A stretch of DNA of 5,775 nucleotides from Spirochaetales bacterium. Lineage in GTDB: Bacteria; Spirochaetota; Spirochaetia; DSM-27196; SLST01. How positions within the stretch are numbered: the stretch's first letter is position 1; every line of letters begins with the position of its first letter. Where the stretch lies: the NCBI GenBank assembly GCA_007130265.1, contig SLST01000511.1:1-5775 (forward strand). The letters run 5' to 3'. Below, piece by piece: positions 1 through 4,964 of the stretch. The notes below the pieces were generated by a model. The model was not told where the DNA came from and searched no databases. It saw only the letters and a list, made by a program, of their open reading frames with translations. Made by a program: the position numbers and the translations under genes.

Positions 1-453
1 GACCCCGAGAGCAGGCGTTTCTCTCGAACATCCATGAAGGAGCAGTTTTCCCAGACCGACGCGAGGAACTCGGACTTTGAGACCTCTTCGTACGCGCAGG
101 ACTATCGGGTGACGGCCGTGAACGAGGGGCGGCTCGGAAGGCACGACGTCTACATCCTCGATCTGGAGGCCGTGAGCAGAGAGGTTACCTACGCCGGGGG
201 CAGGCTCTGGGTCGCGAAAGAGCCCAGTCTGCCGCTGAAAGTCGAAAACTACAGCGAGACCGGACGGCTCATGCGGACCTCGCTCTTTCCCTCGTACACA
301 AACATCGAGGGAACGTATATCGCCTCCACGATGATCTTCGTCGATGAGCTTGTTGCCGGCCAGAAGACAAGGATCGACCTCACGGAGATCTCGGTCGATT
401 CCATACCGGACAACGTCTTCACGCGGGCCTACGTCGAACGCGTGAGCCGATAG
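1..453 (+). CDS. LolA-like outer-membrane lipoprotein-sorting protein, 3' part (5' end outside window)
   Basis: The reading frame is open from base 1 to a TAG at 451-453, giving 150 visible residues, so the gene starts upstream. The ATG at 34 is probably internal. The visible part matches the C-terminal half of the LolA-like family annotated as outer membrane lipoprotein-sorting protein (PF17131 type). It has the phrase YILDLEA, then a beta strand leading to LWVAKEPSLPLKVENYSETG, a Y-x-x-I-E-G-x-Y-I-A-S turn, a K-T-x-I-D-L strand, and the typical ending P-D-N-V-F-T-R-A-Y-V-E. Such proteins are periplasmic half-barrels thought to carry lipid or lipoprotein and are often encoded with RND/MMPL permeases. 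The next gene begins 9 bases after the stop and encodes an outer-membrane barrel, so co-transcription is likely. The family call is by recognition and fairly safe; the cargo is unknown. Confidence 0.8.
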   Translation, partial: DPESRRFSRTSMKEQFSQTDARNSDFETSSYAQDYRVTAVNEGRLGRHDVYILDLEAVSREVTYAGGRLWVAKEPSLPLKVENYSETGRLMRTSLFPSYTNIEGTYIASTMIFVDELVAGQKTRIDLTEISVDSIPDNVFTRAYVERVSR

Positions 454-457
454 AGAG
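452..457 (+). promoter_or_regulatory. Ribosome binding site deciding the start of the barrel gene
   Basis: AGAGAG lies 5 bases before the ATG at 463 and overlaps the stop codon of the LolA-like gene. A GTG at 457 is in the same frame but would overlap this site and has no comparable purine run in front of it, so ATG 463 is preferred. The match to the Shine-Dalgarno consensus is moderate. Confidence 0.45.
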
Positions 458-462
458 TGCAT

Positions 463-1803
463 ATGAAACCGGTACTGATTTTTGTCGCGTTCGCGCTTGT
501 CGCCGCCATCGGCCACGCGGACGATAACGATGACCTGTTCGGCGAAAGCCTCGTTTCCGAACCGCAGGAGACAACGAGCGGCCTCGAAGAAACCCTTCTC
601 GTGTCGGAGGCTGTAGAGATCGGCGGGCGCTTCCGTTTCGACGTGGAGGCCGCGGGGGTATGGGACGACGCGTTCGAAGGTGAGGTGCGCTACCGCGACG
701 CAGACGAGTTCTCGCTCTCCACCGAGCTCTCTTCGCAGCTCTTCTTCGACGCGCGACCGGATCGTGACTTCAGGGTCTACGGGCAGGTCACCGTCTCCTA
801 CCCTTTCGAGACGGCTTCGGCCGACGGCGACGACCCTGAGGCACAGGATCGGAACCTGCAGGACGTCATCCGCGTGGATGAGCTCTTCAGCGATTTCACC
901 TGGCAGGACGCAGTCTACTTCCGGGGAGGGCTGCAGACGCTCGGTTGGGGTGTCGGGACGTTCTTCACCCCAGCAGATCTGCTGAACCCCCGGACGACGA
1001 TGCGCGTCGATCCCGACCTCCAGCGCAAGGGCAGAGTCGCTGTTCGGGCAAGCGTACCGGCGGGTATCAACAATGCCGACCTCTATCTCCTGCTTCCGGA
1101 CCTCGTGGACCCGGAACCTCTCGACCCCGGGATTGCCGCGAGAGGCGAGGTCGTCCTGGGGCGTGGCGAGGTCTCCTTGGGCGCCTTCTATCAGCGCGAA
1201 GCGGCGCCGGCTGCGATGGTTGCGGTCACGCACAGCTTGGGCGATCTCGATCTGCTCGGTGAGGCGGTGCTCCGCTACGGATCCGAGCGGGTGCTCGTTG
1301 AGGAGTCCGAGGGGTTCCCCGGGCTGTCCGTCCGCGAGACGGACGATGAGCTCTTCGTGAGCGCCATGGCAGGGCTGCGGTACACCTATAGCGCTGCCGA
1401 ATCGACCTGGGGGTTTCGCGCAACCGGTGAGTACTTCTTCAACGGGGAGGGCTACGGCGATTCGTCGGTGATCTCGGATAACCGCGACGCGATCGGTGTG
1501 CTCCTCGGTGACGGCACGATCAGCAGGGAAGATCTCGCGACCACCGGCAGGCACTACACCGTGCTCAGCGGCGAGCTCGTTGACTTGTTCGAGTCGGACC
1601 TGAGCGTCGGTCTGCTCTGGATCAGGAACCACACCGATCGCTCGAGCATCCTGGTCCCCTCGGTCTCCGGTACGCTCTTCAACCGCATCACGCTCATGCT
1701 TAGTTCTCCCATCAACCTGGGAGACGACGGTGACGAGTTTGCGCCGGAGGGAAATCGTCTCACGATGAGCGTGAGCGCCTCCGTAGGTGGAGGGAGCTTC
1801 TGA
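463..1803 (+). CDS. Secreted outer-membrane beta-barrel protein of unknown function
   Basis: The product has 446 residues. Residues 1-19 form a clear signal peptide: Lys2, a hydrophobic run VLIFVAFALVAAI, then G-H-A before an acidic mature start (DDNDDLF). The rest is rich in alternating polar/hydrophobic strands with aromatic residues and short acidic turns. The last residue is Phe, preceded by an amphipathic strand (LTMSVSASV), the usual signal for outer-membrane assembly by the BAM complex. Around residues 155-176 the segment GGLQTLGWGVGTFF followed by P-A-D-L-L-N-P resembles the W-G...P-x-D-x-x-N-P signature of barrel families such as DUF1302. Membership is suggested, not proven. The partner upstream is a LolA-like periplasmic protein 9 bases away, so the barrel may be the outer-membrane end of a lipid or lipoprotein export route (inference). 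The start at ATG 463 is chosen over GTG 457. Confidence 0.82.
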   Translation: MKPVLIFVAFALVAAIGHADDNDDLFGESLVSEPQETTSGLEETLLVSEAVEIGGRFRFDVEAAGVWDDAFEGEVRYRDADEFSLSTELSSQLFFDARPDRDFRVYGQVTVSYPFETASADGDDPEAQDRNLQDVIRVDELFSDFTWQDAVYFRGGLQTLGWGVGTFFTPADLLNPRTTMRVDPDLQRKGRVAVRASVPAGINNADLYLLLPDLVDPEPLDPGIAARGEVVLGRGEVSLGAFYQREAAPAAMVAVTHSLGDLDLLGEAVLRYGSERVLVEESEGFPGLSVRETDDELFVSAMAGLRYTYSAAESTWGFRATGEYFFNGEGYGDSSVISDNRDAIGVLLGDGTISREDLATTGRHYTVLSGELVDLFESDLSVGLLWIRNHTDRSSILVPSVSGTLFNRITLMLSSPINLGDDGDEFAPEGNRLTMSVSASVGGGSF

Positions 1804-1833
1804 CAGGTCCTTCCGAAGCCCGTGGCTCTGGAG

Positions 1834-2919
1834 CTACGGACCTTGGCGGCCGGTGAAGGCGGCGGCGCACTCGCGGATTCTGCTCCACAGCGCATCCTCC
1901 GGTACATGGTCTGCGATACCGACGATCGTCCGGTCGTCGGCATCGGCTATCGCCTGCTCGAGGGCTGCGTTGAAATCATCCTCCGAAGTGGACGCGAGAA
2001 GCGCGTCCTGCGGGATTCCGCCCCAGAGGATCATCTGTTCCCCCACCTCCGCGCGCGCCTCCCCGATCGTCGCGTCTCCCTGCGGCGGCCCGCACACCCC
2101 GGCGACGCATTCGACCCCCGCTTCGGCGATGAGTCCGAGCAGCGAGCCCACCGGTCCGCCTGCGTGCACCGTAAGGCGCAGCCCGGCCTCCCGCAGGAGC
2201 GAAGCCGAAGACGCGTACCCGGCCATCAGGTAGTCCCGGAAGTAGTCGGGCGTGAGAAACGACCCGTCCAGGTTGTCCGGTGAGTAGGCGGACGAGAAGG
2301 CCGGCTCATCTGCGTCTGCGCCCGAAGCGTGCGACGAGCGCGCGGCGGCGACGGCATCGGCGATTTTCGTGACGCCCGCGAGGTACGACTCTTCGGCCCG
2401 CGCGACGATCTGGCGGATGCGTTCCTCGGCGTCCATCAGGATGAAGAACCCGTCGCCGAACCCAAGCATCTCGAGCAAGAGTCGCGAGAACGGTCGCATG
2501 GGGAGCTCGATCGCGAGAACCCCCGCGCCGACCGACCCGACCGCCTGCTCAATCGCCACCCCGTCCGCCTCGATCGTCTCCTGCTCTGAGAGCTCCTCGG
2601 CGAGCCTGAGGTCGGCTTCGCTCTTCACCGGGTACTCGGTCTGCCACAGGTCGCCGTCGGGGCCGACCTCCCAGCGCCCGACGAACTCGGCGCCGTCTTC
2701 CGTGTGATAGCGGACGACTCGCCCGTCACCCTCACGGGTCTCCTCCACCGTGACCGATCCGGTACTGCGCTTCCATCCGCGCGCCGGCTGCCACAGAGGT
2801 GTCTCCAGCGCCGAGCAGACTCCGGGCAGGTCGAGTCCAGCTACCTCATCCGGCAGGGTCATGCGTTCGCTGTTCCGTGCGAACCAGACGGTGAGATCGG
2901 GCAGGAAGGCAGGCTGCAC
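1834..2919 (-). CDS. Uroporphyrinogen decarboxylase (URO-D) superfamily protein, not HemE
   Basis: The product has 361 residues, about the usual length of the family. Family-like features are Y-P-V-K-S-E-A-D-L near residue 96, S-P-D-N-L-D-G-S-F-L-T-P near 213, a strand ending in His252 (LRLTVHAGG), G-V-E-C-V-A-G-V-C near 268-276, an ILWGGIPQ segment near 297, and A-D-H-V-P-E-D near 336. These fit the C-terminal TIM-barrel half of URO-D-like proteins (PF01208). The N-terminal arginine-rich heme motif of true HemE is missing, so this is not the heme enzyme. The corrinoid methyltransferases MtaA/MtbA carry H-x-C for zinc, but here the sequence after His252 is A-G, so methyl transfer is unproven. 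The start is GTG 2919, with AAGGAG ten bases upstream. It begins 4 bases after the DinB-like gene, indicating translational coupling. Its 3' end faces the barrel gene across 30 bases. Confidence 0.8.
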   Translation of the reverse strand: MQPAFLPDLTVWFARNSERMTLPDEVAGLDLPGVCSALETPLWQPARGWKRSTGSVTVEETREGDGRVVRYHTEDGAEFVGRWEVGPDGDLWQTEYPVKSEADLRLAEELSEQETIEADGVAIEQAVGSVGAGVLAIELPMRPFSRLLLEMLGFGDGFFILMDAEERIRQIVARAEESYLAGVTKIADAVAAARSSHASGADADEPAFSSAYSPDNLDGSFLTPDYFRDYLMAGYASSASLLREAGLRLTVHAGGPVGSLLGLIAEAGVECVAGVCGPPQGDATIGEARAEVGEQMILWGGIPQDALLASTSEDDFNAALEQAIADADDRTIVGIADHVPEDALWSRIRECAAAFTGRQGP

Positions 2920-2923
2920 GAGG

Positions 2924-3403
2924 CTATCGCTCCTTCAGCGAGGCGAGCCCCATGTTGCGGATCTGCGTATTGTGGTTTGTGTCGTGTGACGCAAGCCAGG
3001 CGAACGCGCGCCCGAGCGAAATCTTCCATCCGGGCATGGGTGACTCGAGCTTCTCAACCGACGCATTCCTGAACGCATCCATCACCGCGGCGTGGAACGC
3101 TTCGAGCTCGGAGATCATCGCCTCATAGGCCGCCTGACTCCGGTCCTCCGGCAGCGAAGGCCATCCGTTCTCCTCGTAGCGGTAGGCCGGAAGCGTCGCG
3201 CCGAGTTCCTTGCCGATCGAGTACTTGAGGTAGAGTACGTGCAACGCTACCGCCCAGGCGCTGTACCCCTCGTACGTATCGGTCGACGTCGCCTCTTCGG
3301 CAGTGAGCGACTGCAGCGTCTCGACGAGCGACGGGCCGTTGAACGACTTCCCCTTGAACTCGGTGTCTGCTATCCAGACCAGATAATCGCGTGGTTTTTC
3401 CAT
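2924..3403 (-). CDS. DinB-superfamily (four-helix bundle, metal-binding) protein
   Basis: The product has 159 residues when started at ATG 3403, close to the usual 150-170 of DinB-like proteins. The DinB metal triad is visible: His55 in a helix (VALHVLYLKY), then His140 and His144 in S-H-D-T-N-H-N-T-Q-I, the common late H-x3-H-x-x-Q pattern. DinB-fold proteins include thiol-dependent S-transferases and isomerases (such as mycothiol-dependent enzymes) and many stress proteins of unknown role, so no reaction can be assigned. The protein has no signal peptide and should be cytoplasmic. The frame stays open back to a GTG at 3496, but that extension is basic, unlike the family, and would overlap the divergent sulfatase start; a GTG at 3409 is a closer alternative. 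No Shine-Dalgarno sequence precedes ATG 3403. The URO-D-like gene follows after 4 bases, so the two proteins probably work together. Confidence 0.8.
   Translation of the reverse strand: MEKPRDYLVWIADTEFKGKSFNGPSLVETLQSLTAEEATSTDTYEGYSAWAVALHVLYLKYSIGKELGATLPAYRYEENGWPSLPEDRSQAAYEAMISELEAFHAAVMDAFRNASVEKLESPMPGWKISLGRAFAWLASHDTNHNTQIRNMGLASLKER
2930..2935 (-). promoter_or_regulatory. Ribosome binding site of the URO-D-like gene inside the DinB-like gene
   Basis: On the minus strand AAGGAG lies within the last codons of the DinB-like gene (Lys-Glu before Arg-stop). It is separated by ten bases from the GTG at 2919. It is the strongest Shine-Dalgarno sequence seen in the window and supports the GTG start over the later Met at residue 20. 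Confidence 0.6.
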
Positions 3404-3438
3404 GGCCACAGCGTAGCCCGGTTGCGGCTGCTGCGCAA
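3404..3438 (-). promoter_or_regulatory. Candidate promoter of the DinB/URO-D-like operon
   Basis: Reading the minus strand, TTGCGC (3433-3438) is followed after 17 bases by TACGCT (3410-3415), and then after 6 bases by the ATG at 3403. This fits a sigma-70-type layout with a weak -35 (TTG only) and a TAnnnT -10. The distance would start transcription at or very near the ATG, giving a leaderless message, which fits the lack of a Shine-Dalgarno sequence. Seen by eye; not a strong consensus. Confidence 0.35.
3422..3438. promoter_or_regulatory. Inverted repeat, possible operator
   Basis: TTGCG and CGCAA are separated by 7 bases, a 17-base dyad in the 87-base divergent intergenic region. It covers the candidate -35 and much of the spacer of the DinB-gene promoter, where a dimeric repressor could act. 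Five-base arms are short, and chance is possible. Confidence 0.25.
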
Positions 3439-3455
3439 GAGTCGCTCGCGTCCGC

Positions 3456-3490
3456 TTGCAGCGCCTTCGCCGGTGCGATAGGTTGGCCGT
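3456..3490 (+). promoter_or_regulatory. Candidate promoter of the sulfatase gene
   Basis: TTGCAG (3456-3461), a 17-base spacer, TAGGTT (3479-3484), then 6 bases to the ATG at 3491. The layout is the same as that of the opposite promoter and would also give a leaderless message. The competing reading is that AGG at 3480-3482 acts as a weak Shine-Dalgarno site 8 bases before the ATG. Confidence 0.35.
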
Positions 3491-4939
3491 ATGCACACAG
3501 GCTCCGGGGCCGCGCGCCCGAATAGAAGACCGAACGTCGTATGGATCATCGCGGACCAGCTACGCGCCCATTCGTTCGGGTACCGCGGTGACCCCAACGT
3601 GAGGACCCCGACGATAGACAACCTCGCCCGGCGCGGGATACGTTTCGACGCGGCGGTCTCGGGCGCCCCGTGGTGCACGCCGTTTCGCGCATCACTCCTG
3701 ACGAGTGCCTATCCGAACCAGAACGGCGTAGACCGCACGCCCGCTGCACTCGACCCCTCCACCCCCACCATCGCCGGCGCGTTCCGCGAGTCCGGGTACC
3801 ATACCGCCTGGATCGGCAAGTGGCATCTGGACGGATCGAACTCGAGTGAGCACTACGTTCCGCCCGAACGTCGTGGGGGATTCTCGTTCTGGCGCGGGTA
3901 CGAGAACAACAACGCCCAGGAAGACTGCTACCTCTACGGCGGCTATACGGACCCCGACGATCCCCGCTACGACGCCGAGTCGGAGACTCCGACTCGGCTG
4001 CCTGACTACGAAACCACCGCGCTCACCGACGAGCTCCTCCGGCACCTGAGCGACCACCGTCGGGCTTCCGGCAGCAGGACCGACGCCGGAACCCCAGGGA
4101 CCCCGGATCAAGCCGATCCCTTCTTCGCGGTGCTGAGCGTGCAGCCGCCGCACAGCCCGTACGTGGGACCCGTGTCCGGGGCGCACACGGGCCAGGCCTG
4201 GGATCCCCTTCGGCCGGCCGACGTCGTTCTGCGTCCCAACGTACCGCACGTCGCGAGAGTCCGCGATCAGGCTCGCCTCGACATCGCCGGCTACTGCTCG
4301 ATGGTCGAGAATCTCGACTGGAACATCGGACGGCTGCTGACCGGACTGCGAGCGCTCGACGCGGACCGGGAAACGTGGGTCGTCTTCCTCGCCGATCACG
4401 GAGACATGCTTGGTTCTCACGGGCAGTGGGAGAAATCGAGTCCCTGGGAGGAGTCTATCCGGATCCCCCTGATCGTAGCCCGCGTCGGCGGTCACCAGGC
4501 GATGCGGACCGGTGTGTGCGACGCGGTCGTGAATCACGTCGACATCGCGCCCACGACGCTCGGCCTGTGCGGCATCAGCCGGCCCGGATGGATGCGTGGA
4601 CACGATTACTCGGCGCGCTGTCGTGCCGACCGAGAGCCGGACGACGCGTCGGAACCACGGTCGGCGTACCTCCAGCAGATTCCCCGCAAGTACCATCGCC
4701 ATTCGGTCAACCGGGCCTGGCGTGGCGTCGTCACGCGGGACGGATGGAAGTATGTCTGCACGCCAGGCAACGACTGGCTTCTGCATGATTTGCGTGAAGA
4801 TCCCTTCGAGCAGGCGAACCTCTGCTACGACACCGTATACCAGCGAGACAAAGAGCGCTGCCACGCCGAGCTGCTCGCGTGGATCGAGCGGACGGGTGAT
4901 ACCTTCGAGATGCCGGATGTCGAGCTGCCTGCCGGGTAG
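3491..4939 (+). CDS. Type I (formylglycine) sulfatase, predicted cytoplasmic
   Basis: The product has 482 residues, a normal sulfatase length. The active-site signature C62-T-P-F-R66 matches C-x-P-x-R, whose Cys is converted to formylglycine by a separate maturase (not in this window). Further catalytic positions are visible: metal-binding Asp22-Gln23 (ADQLR), Lys110 and His112 in GKWHL, His221 in QPPHSPY, Asp302-His303 in ADHGDMLGSHG, and Lys315. Together they show a hydrolase of sulfate esters or sulfamates; the substrate cannot be read from the sequence. The start is well fixed: an in-frame TAG sits at 3479-3481, no other start codon lies between it and ATG 3491, and conserved NVVWIIADQ begins at residue 15. 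No signal peptide or lipobox is present. A Thr/Asp/Gly/Arg-rich stretch at about 188-210 looks like a family-variable loop. It is divergent from the DinB-like gene and convergent with the enolase-superfamily gene across 25 bases. Confidence 0.93.
   Translation: MHTGSGAARPNRRPNVVWIIADQLRAHSFGYRGDPNVRTPTIDNLARRGIRFDAAVSGAPWCTPFRASLLTSAYPNQNGVDRTPAALDPSTPTIAGAFRESGYHTAWIGKWHLDGSNSSEHYVPPERRGGFSFWRGYENNNAQEDCYLYGGYTDPDDPRYDAESETPTRLPDYETTALTDELLRHLSDHRRASGSRTDAGTPGTPDQADPFFAVLSVQPPHSPYVGPVSGAHTGQAWDPLRPADVVLRPNVPHVARVRDQARLDIAGYCSMVENLDWNIGRLLTGLRALDADRETWVVFLADHGDMLGSHGQWEKSSPWEESIRIPLIVARVGGHQAMRTGVCDAVVNHVDIAPTTLGLCGISRPGWMRGHDYSARCRADREPDDASEPRSAYLQQIPRKYHRHSVNRAWRGVVTRDGWKYVCTPGNDWLLHDLREDPFEQANLCYDTVYQRDKERCHAELLAWIERTGDTFEMPDVELPAG
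3974..3998. repeat. 25-base perfect palindrome inside the sulfatase gene
   Basis: Two 12-base arms (GCCGAGTCGGAG at 3974-3985 and its exact reverse complement at 3987-3998) flank a single A at 3986. It encodes sulfatase residues 162-170 (A-E-S-E-T-P-T-R and the first base of Leu), in a stretch between the GKWHL motif and the QPPHSPY motif. Whether it has any function is unknown. Confidence 0.6.
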
Positions 4940-4964
4940 CTCCTGAGGCCGGCCGGACGCCTGA

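Noticed and set aside
34..36. ATG as the true start of the LolA-like gene
   Set aside because: The frame is open to the window edge, and the visible protein covers only the C-terminal half of the family, so this Met is more likely internal.
1806..1842. Hairpin-like sequence between the convergent barrel and URO-D-like genes (GGTCC...GGACC with an inner AGCC-CGT-GGCT)
   Set aside because: Stems are only 4-5 pairs and no T-run follows on either strand, so a rho-independent terminator is not supported.
1822..2283. Plus-strand open frames opposite the URO-D-like gene
   Set aside because: They are antisense shadows with Arg/Ser/Pro-rich translations. The minus-strand frame carries the family features and a good ribosome binding site.
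3404..3496. N-terminal extension of the DinB-like protein to GTG 3496
   Set aside because: The extra 31 residues are basic and unlike the family. They would overlap the start of the sulfatase gene and cover both candidate promoters.
3692..4864. Long open frame (390 codons) on the minus strand opposite the sulfatase gene
   Set aside because: It is entirely antisense to a sulfatase with all catalytic motifs. Its translation is low-complexity Arg/Val/Gly without a recognisable domain. Such shadows are common in GC-rich genes.
4940..4964. Possible bidirectional terminator between the sulfatase and enolase-superfamily genes (AGGC-N9-GCCT around GGCCGGCC)
   Set aside because: The arms are four bases and there is no T-tract. 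GGCCGGCC is a self-complementary 8-mer expected now and then in GC-rich DNA.
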